A stretch of DNA of 64,000 nt. Source: Komagataeibacter oboediens. GTDB lineage: Bacteria; Pseudomonadota; Alphaproteobacteria; Acetobacterales; Acetobacteraceae. The notes under the pieces were generated by a model. The model ran no database searches and was not told the origin of the DNA. It worked only from the letters and a program-made list of their open reading frames with translations. The stretch spans positions 1 to 64,000 of the forward strand of contig NZ_NKTX01000001.1 in the NCBI RefSeq assembly GCF_003207815.1, read 5' to 3'. Below are positions 7,071 to 16,135 of the stretch, in pieces. Numbering within the stretch: position 1 is the stretch's first letter; each line of letters opens with the position of its first letter. Position numbers and translations under genes: made by a program.

Positions 7071-9107
7071 ATGATGAGACACTCAGCCACATGGTACGTC
7101 GCCGCCCTGTGTACGGGCATCGTGTTTTTGCGGCTGTCGGTCCTGCCGGTCCATGCGGCCGGGGCGCTAGGTGGCAGCACGGGCACCGCGCATGCGGCGG
7201 ACATGGCCGCGCGCATGCAGCCCGATGAACAGCAGACGGTCGTTCAGGCCCGCCCCGCTGCCGGTCTGGGCACGACAGCAGAGGCAGGTGACCTGCTGGC
7301 ATGGCCGGGCGTTGCCCGTCTGGGCCTGCCGGTGCTGCGCATGCCGGATTTCGCCCATGCGGCCCAGCCTGCCGATGGCGCCCCCCATCCGCTGCTGCCA
7401 TGGCTGGCGCTGGCGGCGACATGGGATCCCGACCTTGCCCGCCGGGCGGGCAGCGCGCGGGCACGCTCCGAATGGCTGCATGGCCGTGCGGTGCTGCGGG
7501 TGGGGGGCGTTGACCTGCTGCCATCAGGCCGCCTGCAGGCGGGGGAGGATCAGGTTCTTGCCGGAAGCATGGCGGGCATGATCGGTGCGGGACTGCTGGC
7601 GGGACATATACTGCCGGTCTTCGGGTCAGTCGCGACGGAGGAACAGTCGCGCGCGGATGGTACCCTGCCCGACCGCACGACGCAGGTACCTGCAGCCCAG
7701 CTTGCATCCCAGAGCCTGCTGGGTGTCGCCATGGCGCTGGAAACGGCGCATGGGGGGGCCATACTGTGTGGCGGCATGGCGCCGTGCCAGACCGTAACCG
7801 GCCTTGGGGCCATAGTGCATGACGCCTGGCATTTTCCCGGCATGGTCATGGCGCGGCCCGGTGGCGCGGGCGAGATCCGGAATGCGGATATTGCACCCAC
7901 ACTGGCGGCCGTCGCGGCAAGCGTGGATATGGAACAGGTGGATACGGACGGCCATGACGTCTTTGGCGCAGCCCTGCGGCAGGCCGTGCGCGAGGGCAGC
8001 CTGAAACCCGCGCAGGTGCAGGCAATGGTGACGCATATCCTCGCCTCGTTCTACATGTCAGGCAGTCTTGACCATCCGCCCCCTTTCTCCAGCGCGCATA
8101 ATGGCGCGCCGCCCGCATCCCCTGACACGCTGGTGGCGGATGTGGAGGCACAGGGCGCGGTCCTGCTGCAGAATGAAAACAGGGTCGTACCCTTTGATCC
8201 CGCCCTTGGTCCTGTCCTGATGCTGGTCCATCCCGCGTTGCGCCCTGCGGCGGAAAAGCTGGCTGATGCGCTGCGGCATGCGGGGCTGAACGTGGCGCTG
8301 TCCGTTGCGACGGAGGGGGCGGGTGCGCCCGGCACCCTGCCACCTGCCGTATCGCAGGCCGCGCGCACGCTGGTGCTGAGTGCGGGCAATGATGACAACC
8401 AGATGATTTCAACCGTGGCGGAAATGGGTGGCCACGTTGTCGTGGTGCTGGCGTCGGACGACCCGGACCGGCAGATGCCCTGGCTGGATACGGTGGACAG
8501 CGTGGTGCAGGCATGGGCGTGGCGGGATGAATATGCCCAGCCACTGGCCGCCCTTCTGTCCGGGCAGCAGGATTTTTCCGGCCATCTGCCGGTTACGCTG
8601 ACGGGGGGCTTCTATCCGCCAGGTCTGGCGGATGCTGATTATCGCGCGTTCGCCCGCGCCCATGTCGTGCCGCTGTTTCCGTTTGGCTATGGCCTGTCAA
8701 CGCGGGGGCACCTGACCTTCAGCGATCTGCATGTCGTGCGCGATGGCAACCATGCGACGGCCAGTTTCTCCATCACCAATTCCGATGACACCCCGGTACG
8801 CGCGGTTCCGCAACTGTATGTGGAAATGCCCGATGATGTGCCGGGGGCTGCCCGTCGTCTGGCCGGATGGCGCAGCATCATGGTTGCGCCGGGACATACC
8901 GTGCGGCTGAGCGTGCCGGTCAGCCTGCGGCTGGTGGGACAATGGAACCCGGCGGGCGGCAACTGGAGCGTGGCGGCGGGGGATTATACCCTCTCGCTGG
9001 GCTTTTCTTCCGTCATGATGGTGCGGCATGCGACGCTGCACCTGCCCGCGCTGCATGTGCCCGGTGCGCTGGACAGCACGGCCGCGCCGGTTATGGCTTC
9101 GGAATAG
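7071..9107 (+). CDS. Secreted GH3-like protein lacking catalytic residues (probable pseudoenzyme)
   Basis: From ATG 7071 the protein has 678 residues and a signal peptide (MMRHSATWYVAALC, cleavage near VHAAGA). It keeps the shape of a GH3 beta-glucosidase: a degenerate barrel (RLGLPVLRMPDFAHAA, ALAATWDPDLARR), a second alpha/beta domain (AVLLQNENRVVPFD, LFPFGYGLS) and a C-terminal fibronectin III-like domain (ASFSITNSDDTPVRA). The nucleophile motif VMSDW is replaced by VMARP, with Arg262 where Asp should be. The KHF substrate motif is absent and the DPRWGR segment is missing. It probably has no glycosidase activity and may bind sugars. The frame is intact, so decay is not recent nonsense. Confidence 0.8.
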   Translation: MMRHSATWYVAALCTGIVFLRLSVLPVHAAGALGGSTGTAHAADMAARMQPDEQQTVVQARPAAGLGTTAEAGDLLAWPGVARLGLPVLRMPDFAHAAQPADGAPHPLLPWLALAATWDPDLARRAGSARARSEWLHGRAVLRVGGVDLLPSGRLQAGEDQVLAGSMAGMIGAGLLAGHILPVFGSVATEEQSRADGTLPDRTTQVPAAQLASQSLLGVAMALETAHGGAILCGGMAPCQTVTGLGAIVHDAWHFPGMVMARPGGAGEIRNADIAPTLAAVAASVDMEQVDTDGHDVFGAALRQAVREGSLKPAQVQAMVTHILASFYMSGSLDHPPPFSSAHNGAPPASPDTLVADVEAQGAVLLQNENRVVPFDPALGPVLMLVHPALRPAAEKLADALRHAGLNVALSVATEGAGAPGTLPPAVSQAARTLVLSAGNDDNQMISTVAEMGGHVVVVLASDDPDRQMPWLDTVDSVVQAWAWRDEYAQPLAALLSGQQDFSGHLPVTLTGGFYPPGLADADYRAFARAHVVPLFPFGYGLSTRGHLTFSDLHVVRDGNHATASFSITNSDDTPVRAVPQLYVEMPDDVPGAARRLAGWRSIMVAPGHTVRLSVPVSLRLVGQWNPAGGNWSVAAGDYTLSLGFSSVMMVRHATLHLPALHVPGALDSTAAPVMASE

Positions 9108-9120
9108 GGATAGTTATATT

Positions 9121-9185
9121 AAGGTGAAGAAAACTCCGGACGGGCATCGCCTTCCTGAAGAAAGGCGACATCCTAAAACTTTTAT
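9121..9185. repeat. Dispersed palindromic repeat, degenerate copy A
   Basis: Just after the GH3-like stop, the sequence reads GGTGAAGAAAACT, then ATCGCCTTcctgaAGAAAGGCGA, then ATCCTAAAACTTTT. It matches the repeat family seen at 13170, 34431 and 40899 but with more mismatches in the stem. It lies between convergent genes, where it could act as a weak bidirectional terminator. Confidence 0.6.
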
Positions 9186-9214
9186 ATTCCCCATTACGGC
9201 ATAATCGAACCCGT

Positions 9215-10306
9215 TTACTGTCCCGGGCGGATCACGCTGCAGGGCAGGCCCTGATTTTTCAGCGTGGAACAGGCCTGCGTGGCCGTCGCCTGTGACAGCC
9301 CGGCAAGGCGGGCGCGATAGATCACGCCCCCGGCGGGCTTGTTGACTGGAATGACCATGCTGCGCGCGCCCTGCAGGGCGGCAAAGTCCCCCTGCCGGGC
9401 CATGGTGGTGGCGAAGCGGGCCTGTCCTTCGGCGGTAAAGGCCCCGACCTGTACCATCCATGCCCCGTAACCGGCCCCGGCGCTGGCGGCAGGGGCGGCA
9501 GCCGTGCGGGCGTCGGTATGGCAGGTGGTGTTGGTTGGATCATACGCCAGACTGGCGTCCTGCACGCAGGCCGTGCGGTGCTGCACGGGGGCGGGCGGAT
9601 TGAGGGTGGCGTACTGGATATAGGTATGGTCGGCCTTGACCCCGGTGTTGCCCGGTCCCAGCGCGGGCGGGTTGGCGGCGACGCGCTGGCCGGAGGAGCC
9701 ATAGACCGCCAGCGGTCCGCTCAACGCGACCTCGTTGCCAAGATTGGGGGTGATGATACGCAGGTAGCGGACCGTCTGGCTGGGCAGGGGGCGACCATTT
9801 TCAAGGTAGTCGTTCAGCCGCTGCGTGCCCGCGTTATAGGCCGCAAGGAAGCCCGGCGCGCCATACAGCCCGTACAGGATGCGAATATAGGCCGTGCCCG
9901 CAAGAATGTTGTCATGCGGATTGTACGGGTCGGATCCAAGGTGGTTACGCCGCTGCATGTCGGCATAGGTCGGCGGCATGAGCTGCATGAGCCCGATCGC
10001 CCCGCTGGCCGAGCGCGTCAGGTGCCCGTCGATATATTCATGGCCGCCGGATTCCTTCTGGATCACGGCGCGAATCCATTCCTGCGGTACGGCGAACCGG
10101 GTGGAGGCATCGGCAATATAGGGCTGCCACGGGTCCGTGACCGGACCCGGCGCGCGGTATGCGGCCTTGCCTTCATAATAGCTGTTGTAATGCGACGTCT
10201 TTCCACCGCCGCCGCCCGAACTGGCGCAGGCGGCAAGGCCCAGCCCGGTCAGGACCAGAACACCAAGGCGCGTCATGCCCCGCAGGGAGGAAGGGGTCGG
10301 GGACAT
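9215..10306 (-). CDS. Lytic transglycosylase (SLT) lipoprotein with C-terminal SPOR domain
   Basis: About 363 residues from ATG 10306; a GTG at 10321 would overlap DUF1489 by 13 bp. The signal peptide ends in lipobox LAAC. Residues about 55-190 form a soluble lytic transglycosylase domain: the catalytic Glu is in VIQKESGGHE, followed by SASGAIGLMQLMPPTY and AGTAYIRILY. After a linker, the last 75 residues (YGAWMVQVGAFTAEGQARF to LKNQGLPCSVIRP) form a SPOR domain, which binds denuded septal glycan. The protein should cleave peptidoglycan at division sites. It follows DUF1489 and the nucleoside hydrolase on the same strand. Confidence 0.92.
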   Translation of the reverse strand: MSPTPSSLRGMTRLGVLVLTGLGLAACASSGGGGGKTSHYNSYYEGKAAYRAPGPVTDPWQPYIADASTRFAVPQEWIRAVIQKESGGHEYIDGHLTRSASGAIGLMQLMPPTYADMQRRNHLGSDPYNPHDNILAGTAYIRILYGLYGAPGFLAAYNAGTQRLNDYLENGRPLPSQTVRYLRIITPNLGNEVALSGPLAVYGSSGQRVAANPPALGPGNTGVKADHTYIQYATLNPPAPVQHRTACVQDASLAYDPTNTTCHTDARTAAAPAASAGAGYGAWMVQVGAFTAEGQARFATTMARQGDFAALQGARSMVIPVNKPAGGVIYRARLAGLSQATATQACSTLKNQGLPCSVIRPGQ

Positions 10307-10308
10307 GT

Positions 10309-10752
10309 TCAGATCAGGCACAGTTCCGCCAGTTCGTTACGGAGGGCTTCGGGCAGCACGTCGCCCATATGGCTGTTGGCCAGCAGGTCGGGCGGCGCAT
10401 CCTCGGGGCGGAGGTAGCGCCAGCCCTGGAACGGCCGCATGGCGCGTGGCTGGACCGGGATGATGTCGGGCGCCATGACCACCAGTGCGCATGGCGTGCC
10501 ATCTTCACGCGTGTCGGGCTGGATTGCGGTAATGCGCTGGCGGCACAGGATGCGCCCGCCAATGACACGATAGATCGAACCACCATCCAGTATGTCCGCA
10601 GCCCTGCGGGGGTACATGCGGGTACGGAACCACGGCATGCCGGTGGCGCTGGTGCCGTCCAGGTCATCAACCGGCGGCGTCTGGAGAGACTGGCGTGCGG
10701 CCAGATCCTCGATGGACTGGATGCCAACCGCCAGTTTGACCATGTGCAGCAT
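10309..10752 (-). CDS. DUF1489 family protein
   Basis: A 147-residue protein beginning MLHMVKLAVGIQSIEDL, the usual opening of DUF1489 proteins, an alphaproteobacterial family of unknown function. Further recognisable parts are TRMYPRRAADILDGGSIYRVI, RQRITAIQP and the C-terminal FQGWRYLRPEDAPPDL. No signal peptide or membrane segment is visible, so it is probably cytoplasmic. It lies 17 bp after the nucleoside hydrolase and 2 bp before the transglycosylase ATG, so the three are probably co-transcribed. No function can be assigned. Confidence 0.85.
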   Translation of the reverse strand: MLHMVKLAVGIQSIEDLAARQSLQTPPVDDLDGTSATGMPWFRTRMYPRRAADILDGGSIYRVIGGRILCRQRITAIQPDTREDGTPCALVVMAPDIIPVQPRAMRPFQGWRYLRPEDAPPDLLANSHMGDVLPEALRNELAELCLI

Positions 10753-10769
10753 GCTGCGTGTGTTCCCCG

Positions 10770-11900
10770 TCAGTGCTCCCGACCGGGCAGGTCGGTCTGT
10801 GCCTGCTGCGCGAAAATGTCGCGGAAGCGGTCGGCATCAATGCTGCGCACGATATGCACGGTGCGCATGGGGCTGTCATGCGGGGCCAGCGAATCGGGCA
10901 CGACAAAGACATGGCCATAATGCGGGCCACGGCTGGTATCGATATCCATGCGGGCGTCCACGGCCGATGTCACCAGCGTGGGATCAGCGGCGATGGCGGT
11001 CGTCATTTCATCCCACATGGGCAGCGGATCATAATATCTGCCAATGTAATCGGTCAGCGGTGTCTTCTTTGCCGTCAGCCGGGCCAGGTACTGCTTCGAC
11101 AGCATGAGATCATTCGAGACGCTGCCCACCACGGTCACCTTTTTCCACGGTGCGGTCAGCGTGATGTGGGCGGCTTCGGGATCAAAGATCATGTTAAAAT
11201 CGGAAGCGAAATCCGCATTCCCGGTAATGGACATCATGCTGGTGTCCAGCAGGCCCCCCATGAAAACAAGCTGCTTTGCCGTTTCGGCAAAGGTCGGGTC
11301 CTGACGGATCGCCAGCGCCAGGTTGGTCAGCGGTCCCGCCGCGACAATCGTGACCTCATGCGGGTGGGCATGGACCTGTTCGATCAGGAATTGCGCGGCA
11401 CTCTGCGCCACGGGGGACAGATGGGGTGCCCCTTCCTTCATGGCCGGAATGGCGGGCTGGATGTCCGTGGCGCTGTCGATCGAACCCGCCCCGCCCCAGG
11501 CGCCTTTCCATGGAATGATGCCGTACTGCTGTTCATGCAGCTTCATTTCGGCTCGCGTGTTGACCAGCGGATAGACCGCGCCATCGGCAACCGGCACGTC
11601 GGTGCGTCCCACGATTTCCAGCAGGCGGCGCAGGTGCGCGGATTCCGCGTTTTCCCACCCGTCGCCCGACACCACCGTAAAGCCCAGCACGCGGACATGC
11701 GGGTTGAACAGCAGCGGGATGGCCGAAAGCTGGTCCGACCCACCCGGGCCAAGGAAGTCGTTATCCTCGATTACAAGTTCCTGCCCGGCCGTAGCCGGGG
11801 CAGGGGCGGCGAGGGCCGATGTGGCCATCAGCGTGACAGCCGTAAGACAGGCCGCAAACCGGGCAGTCAGTGAAAGGGCGGATGAGAACACGCGATGCAC
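10770..11900 (-). CDS. Secreted nucleoside hydrolase (inosine-uridine preferring type)
   Basis: A 376-residue protein with a clear signal peptide (LTARFAACLTAVTLMATSALAA), so it acts outside the cytoplasm. The family cleaves the N-glycosidic bond of ribonucleosides. The conserved GNADFASDFNMIFDPEAA block and the MWDEMTTAIAADPTL block near the C-terminus are present. The N-terminal calcium motif, DTDxGxDD in classical members, reads EDNDFLGPGGSDQ, a variant spacing. It may salvage nucleosides in the periplasm. The start ATG at 11900 is 19 codons before the hydrophobic core ends. Substrate preference cannot be told. Confidence 0.88.
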   Translation of the reverse strand: MHRVFSSALSLTARFAACLTAVTLMATSALAAPAPATAGQELVIEDNDFLGPGGSDQLSAIPLLFNPHVRVLGFTVVSGDGWENAESAHLRRLLEIVGRTDVPVADGAVYPLVNTRAEMKLHEQQYGIIPWKGAWGGAGSIDSATDIQPAIPAMKEGAPHLSPVAQSAAQFLIEQVHAHPHEVTIVAAGPLTNLALAIRQDPTFAETAKQLVFMGGLLDTSMMSITGNADFASDFNMIFDPEAAHITLTAPWKKVTVVGSVSNDLMLSKQYLARLTAKKTPLTDYIGRYYDPLPMWDEMTTAIAADPTLVTSAVDARMDIDTSRGPHYGHVFVVPDSLAPHDSPMRTVHIVRSIDADRFRDIFAQQAQTDLPGREH

Positions 11901-11946
11901 TCCTTGGCCTTACGTATGGTGGGCCGCCATCGTATTGCCTAAATTC

Positions 11947-13119
11947 CTAAAGCACCAGCGCGGCCAGCAGGCTTTCCAGCCGCAGGCGGCCCGCGGCCGT
12001 GGCGCGCAGGGTCTGGCGGGCGGGATCAGCGACCAGATAGCCTTCCTCCACCGCGGCGGCCATGATGTCGGCGTCGGTTGCGTCGTGCACCGTCATGCCG
12101 GTGCGGCGGGCGAACCGCGTGGTGGAAATCCCTTCTGCCAGCCGCAGCCCCATCAGCAGCATTTCGCGCGCACGGTCGCGGTCATCCAGCCGTTCTTCCG
12201 CATGTGCGCCGGTGCCGGTGCGTTCCACCCGCTCTGCCCACGGTTCAGGTGCGCGGTGACGCCGGGTGGCGCAGGTCACGCCATTGCGGGTCAGCCGCCC
12301 ATGCGCGCCCGGGCCAATGCCCAGATAGTCGCCATACCGCCAGTAGGTCAGGTTATGGCGGCTTTCGGCACCGGGGCGGGCATAATTGGAGATTTCATAC
12401 CCAAGCAGCCCGTGGCGGCCCGCGACCTCGGCGGTCAGTTCATACAGGCGCGCGGCTTCGTCCCCATCAGGCAGGCGGAAGCGGCCCTGACGGTACAGGC
12501 TTTCGAATTTCGTACCGGGTTCGATGGTCAGCTGGTACAGCGACAGGTGGTCCGAGACCAGCGACAGCGCCGTCTCCAGCTCCGTCCGCCATGCCGCGGC
12601 GTCCTGTCCGGGGCGGGCATAGATCAGGTCGAATGAAATCCGGTCGAACAGGCTACGCGCCGTCTCCAGCGCTGCCATGGCCTGTGGCGCGTCATGTTCG
12701 CGCCCCAGAAAGCGCAGGGCTTCGGCATCAAGGCTCTGGACACCGACGGAAATGCGGTTGACGCCTGCGTCACGGAAGGCGCGCAGCCGGCCGGTTTCCA
12801 CGCTGGTGGGATTGGCCTCCAGCGTGATTTCGACATTATCCGTCAGGCCAAACAGCATGCGGGCATCATCAATCAGCCCGGCCACCGTTTCGGGTGCCAT
12901 GAGCGATGGCGTGCCGCCGCCAAAGAAAATGGAGCTTATGGTCGGTCGCTCGGCCCGGTCATCGCCCATGCGGGCGGCTTCGTGCGCCAGTTCGCGCCGC
13001 AGTGCCGCGCCGAAGCGGGCGCGGGGGATCTCATCACGCACATGGCTGTTGAAATCACAGTACGGGCATTTGGACAGGCAGAACGGCCAGTGCACGTACA
13101 GCGCCAGCGGTTCTTCCAC
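11947..13119 (-). CDS. hemW: Radical SAM haem chaperone HemW
   Basis: About 390 residues. The radical SAM cluster CxxxCxxC is in WPFCLSKCPYCDFN near the N-terminus. The HNxxYW haem-binding motif of true HemW (HNLTYWRYGDYLGIGPGAHG) is present, which argues for a haem chaperone rather than coproporphyrinogen dehydrogenase HemN. The frame extends to a TTG at 13167. I prefer the GTG at 13119, sixteen codons downstream, because it sits closer to the conserved ALYVHWPFC, but neither start has a good ribosome binding site. Its 3' end lies 46 bp before the hydrolase start. Confidence 0.9.
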   Translation of the reverse strand: MEEPLALYVHWPFCLSKCPYCDFNSHVRDEIPRARFGAALRRELAHEAARMGDDRAERPTISSIFFGGGTPSLMAPETVAGLIDDARMLFGLTDNVEITLEANPTSVETGRLRAFRDAGVNRISVGVQSLDAEALRFLGREHDAPQAMAALETARSLFDRISFDLIYARPGQDAAAWRTELETALSLVSDHLSLYQLTIEPGTKFESLYRQGRFRLPDGDEAARLYELTAEVAGRHGLLGYEISNYARPGAESRHNLTYWRYGDYLGIGPGAHGRLTRNGVTCATRRHRAPEPWAERVERTGTGAHAEERLDDRDRAREMLLMGLRLAEGISTTRFARRTGMTVHDATDADIMAAAVEEGYLVADPARQTLRATAAGRLRLESLLAALVL

Positions 13120-13171
13120 GCCTGATAAAGGGCTGTCTGAAAAGCCTGCCAACGAACCCCCTTGCAAACCG

Positions 13172-13250
13172 GAATGAAGTTTTTGGTGAAGCTTTTTTCA
13201 AAAAGAATGTCGCCTTTTTGAAAAAAGGCGACACCCGAAAGCTTCTGTTA
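13172..13250. repeat. Dispersed palindromic repeat, copy B
   Basis: Located between the kup stop and the hemW start. It has an outer arm GTTTTTGGTGAAGCTTTTTTCAA, then a perfect core hairpin TCGCCTTTTT(ga)AAAAAGGCGA at about 13210-13230, then CACCCGAAAGCTT. The same layout recurs at 21111, 34431 and 40899. It may terminate or attenuate transcription from kup into hemW, or stabilise mRNA ends. Confidence 0.8.
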
Positions 13251-13254
13251 TTTT

Positions 13255-15255
13255 TCAGATCGCCAGCCGCACGCCCAGCTCCACCACGCGGTCGGGCGGA
13301 ATGCGGAAGAATTCCGTCGCCGGGGTTGCGTTGCGCGCCATGAACAGGAACAGCGACATCCGCCACCGCGACAGCTTGGGAACGGACGAACGCACAAGCA
13401 GTTCACGGCTGGTGAAATACGATGCCTGAAGCGCATCGAAATCAAGGCCGCTGGCCTTCAGGTCCTCCAGCGCGCGGGGCAGGTTGGGCATTTCCATGAA
13501 GCCGTACCGCAGGATGATCCGGTAGATGTCGGGCGCCAGTTCCTGCAACGCCACGCGGTGGCCGTGATCGGCTTCGGGCTGGTCCAGCGTCTGCACGGTC
13601 ACGAACAGCACGTGGTCATGCAGTACCTTGTTGTGCTTGAGGTTATGCAGCAGGCAGGCGGGCACGAAATCGGGGTTCCCGGTCATGTACACCGCCGTGC
13701 CCGGCACGCGGATGATGCGCGACTGCGGCAGGCGGGCCAGGAACGAGTTCATGGGCATGCTGTCCTGCTTCTGCCGGTTCATGATCAGCTGACGACCCTT
13801 TTTCCACGTCGTCATCATAAGCGTCAGCACGATGCCCAGCAGCACCGGCACCCAGCCGCCCTGCGGGATCTTGAGCGCATTGGACGCGAAGAACGTGGCA
13901 TCAAGCAGGAAGAAGCCGCCGAAGGTTGCGATCGCGGCGGGCCGCGACCAGTGGTACAGCCTGCGGAACACCACCATCGCCAGGACGCAGGTGCACATGA
14001 ACGTGCCCGTCACCGCAATGCCGTAGGCGGAGGCCAGCGCGTCCGAACTGCGGAAGGCCAGCACCAGCAGCAGCGCGCCCACCATCAGGAAGCGGTTGAA
14101 TTCCGGCAGGTAGATCTGGCCTTCCTCCTCCGCATTCGTATGGGTCACGCGCATGCGTGGCAGGTAGCCCAGCTGGATGATCTGGCGGCACAGCGAAAAC
14201 CCGCCCGAAATGCCCGCCTGACTGGCAATGACGGTGGCGAAGGTGGACAGGATGATCATCGGCACCTGCAGCCAGTGCGGGCCAAGCAGGAAGAACGGAT
14301 TGGCCAGCGCCGCGGGGTCCGCGATGATCAGCGCACCCTGGCCCAGATAATTCAGCGCAAGGCAGGGCAGCACGCAGAACAGCCACGCATAGCGGATGGG
14401 CTGGCGACCGAAATGCCCCATGTCGGCATACAGCGCTTCCGCCCCCGTGACCGACAGCACGACCGAGCCCAGCGCAATGAACGACAGCCACCCGTGATAG
14501 ACGATGAACTGCACCGCATAGGTGGGCGATATGGCCAGCAGCACCGCCGGGTGATGCAGGATCTGCAGTCCGCCCAGTATGCCCAGCAGGCTGAACCACA
14601 CCAGCATGATCGGCCCGAACACGGTGCCCACCTTGCCCGTGCCGTAGCACTGGACCGAAAACAGCCCGATCAGGACCATGAGCGCAATGGGTATGACCAG
14701 GTCACGCGCGGCGGGGAAGCTGACTTCCAGCCCCTCCACTGCCGACAGCACGGAAATGGCGGGGGTGATCATGCCATCGCCAAAGAACAGGCAGGCCCCC
14801 CCGATGCCGACCATGCCCAGCGCGATGCGCAGCCGGTTGCTGGGGGCCACGCGCTGGGCCAGCGACATGAGCGAGATGATCCCGCCTTCCCCATTATGGT
14901 CGGCGCGCATGATCAGGATGACGTATTTGACCGTCACGATCAGCAGCAGCGACCAGATGATCAGGCTGAGAACGCCCAGTACCTCCCACGGGGCGATCCG
15001 GTGGTGCTGCGAGACGACCATGATGGTCGACCGAAGGGCGTAGATCGGGCTTGTGCCGATATCGCCAAACACCACGCCCAGCACACCCAGCAGGGCGGCA
15101 AAGCCTACGGGGTTTGCAGCATGTTCGTGCTGGTCCGCGCCATATTCGGTAATCTTGGGCGCGGTCGTGGCCTTGTCCGCGGCAGTGGCGGGATGACCTG
15201 CGCCATCCGGCGGCGTCGGGGATCCGGGGGCAGAAGGCCCCGTGGGTTGCGTCAT
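13255..15255 (-). CDS. kup: Low-affinity potassium uptake transporter Kup
   Basis: About 666 residues from ATG 15255 ([11 protein letters not shown]); an alternative ATG lies at 15276. After a hydrophilic Pro/Ala-rich N-terminus, the Kup core begins [23 protein letters not shown], followed by about twelve hydrophobic segments and a cytoplasmic C-terminal domain ([18 protein letters not shown]). The family imports K+ with protons at the inner membrane and matters at low pH, which suits an acid-producing bacterium. Length is normal for Kup. Repeat copy B follows its stop. Confidence 0.96.
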   Translation of the reverse strand: MTQPTGPSAPGSPTPPDGAGHPATAADKATTAPKITEYGADQHEHAANPVGFAALLGVLGVVFGDIGTSPIYALRSTIMVVSQHHRIAPWEVLGVLSLIIWSLLLIVTVKYVILIMRADHNGEGGIISLMSLAQRVAPSNRLRIALGMVGIGGACLFFGDGMITPAISVLSAVEGLEVSFPAARDLVIPIALMVLIGLFSVQCYGTGKVGTVFGPIMLVWFSLLGILGGLQILHHPAVLLAISPTYAVQFIVYHGWLSFIALGSVVLSVTGAEALYADMGHFGRQPIRYAWLFCVLPCLALNYLGQGALIIADPAALANPFFLLGPHWLQVPMIILSTFATVIASQAGISGGFSLCRQIIQLGYLPRMRVTHTNAEEEGQIYLPEFNRFLMVGALLLVLAFRSSDALASAYGIAVTGTFMCTCVLAMVVFRRLYHWSRPAAIATFGGFFLLDATFFASNALKIPQGGWVPVLLGIVLTLMMTTWKKGRQLIMNRQKQDSMPMNSFLARLPQSRIIRVPGTAVYMTGNPDFVPACLLHNLKHNKVLHDHVLFVTVQTLDQPEADHGHRVALQELAPDIYRIILRYGFMEMPNLPRALEDLKASGLDFDALQASYFTSRELLVRSSVPKLSRWRMSLFLFMARNATPATEFFRIPPDRVVELGVRLAI

Positions 15256-15381
15256 GTCGTGACGGCTCCGCGGCAATGAAGACAGAAAACCGGCATCACA
15301 TCGCGACCGGATAGTTTCACATTACCGCCTCGCCCCATGCGCAGCAAGGCCCGTCTCCGCTCAGGTGCCATTCAGGCGTGG

Positions 15382-16065
15382 TCAGGCATGGGCGGGGCGG
15401 GCACCGAAAATGGCGCTTCCCACCCGTACCAGCGTCGCGCCACAGGCAATCGCGCGTTCAAAATCGGCCGACATGCCCATGGACACGACCGGCAGCCCGT
15501 GCCGTGCCGCCATGTCCGACAGCAGCCGGAAATGCGGCGTCGGGTCCTGATCATGCGGCGGGATGCACATAAGGCCGCGCACCGCGTCGCCAAAGCGCGT
15601 GATGCTGGCGGTGATGAAGGTATCGGCGTCTTCCCGCCGCACGCCCGATTTCTGGGTTTCGTCGCCCGTGTTTACCTGCACCAGCAGGTGTGGCAGGCGG
15701 CCCGCCCTGTCACCCGCGCGCGCGATCGCGTCCGACAGGGACGGTCGGTCGAGGCTTTCGATCATGTCCGCGATCCGGACGGCCTCCAGCGCCTTGTTGG
15801 TCTGCAGGCCGCCGATGATGTGCAGCCGCAGGTCGGGCCAGCGTTCGCGCAGGGCAGGGAATTTGGCGGCGGCTTCCTGCACGCGGTTTTCACCGAATAT
15901 CCGCTGCCCCGCCTCGAGTGCCGCGATGACGCTGGACTGCGGATGGAACTTGGAAACGGCCACCAGGCCGATGGTGGACGGGGCGCGACCTGCCGCCTGC
16001 GCGCTGGTGGTGATGCGGGCGCGGATGCCCGTCAGCGCCTGTGCTATGGATGTGGATGTTGACAT
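15382..16065 (-). CDS. YggS/PLPBP family pyridoxal phosphate-binding protein
   Basis: A 227-residue fold-type III PLP protein. The PLP lysine is in GLVAVSKFHP, and other family blocks are IFGENRVQEAAAKF, LHIIGGLQTNK, LLVQVNTGDETQKSGV and LSMGMSADFERAIACGATLVRVG (as VVSMGMSADFERAI). The family maintains PLP and amino acid balance and has no known catalytic reaction. It is divergent from rsmB with only 70 bp between starts, so the two promoters must share that gap. Start ATG 16065 gives the usual length. Confidence 0.94.
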   Translation of the reverse strand: MSTSTSIAQALTGIRARITTSAQAAGRAPSTIGLVAVSKFHPQSSVIAALEAGQRIFGENRVQEAAAKFPALRERWPDLRLHIIGGLQTNKALEAVRIADMIESLDRPSLSDAIARAGDRAGRLPHLLVQVNTGDETQKSGVRREDADTFITASITRFGDAVRGLMCIPPHDQDPTPHFRLLSDMAARHGLPVVSMGMSADFERAIACGATLVRVGSAIFGARPAHA

Positions 16066-16135
16066 GGCTCTAGGCTTGGCCTGAATACCTCCCCGGTCAA
16101 GCCCCCGCGTATCGCAGTTTTCAGGTCAGGATTCC

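Noticed and set aside
13558-15279. 573-codon open frame on the plus strand opposite kup
   Set aside because: The kup frame has the Kup signature and twelve hydrophobic segments. The opposite frame is Arg/His/Gln-rich and without recognisable domains.
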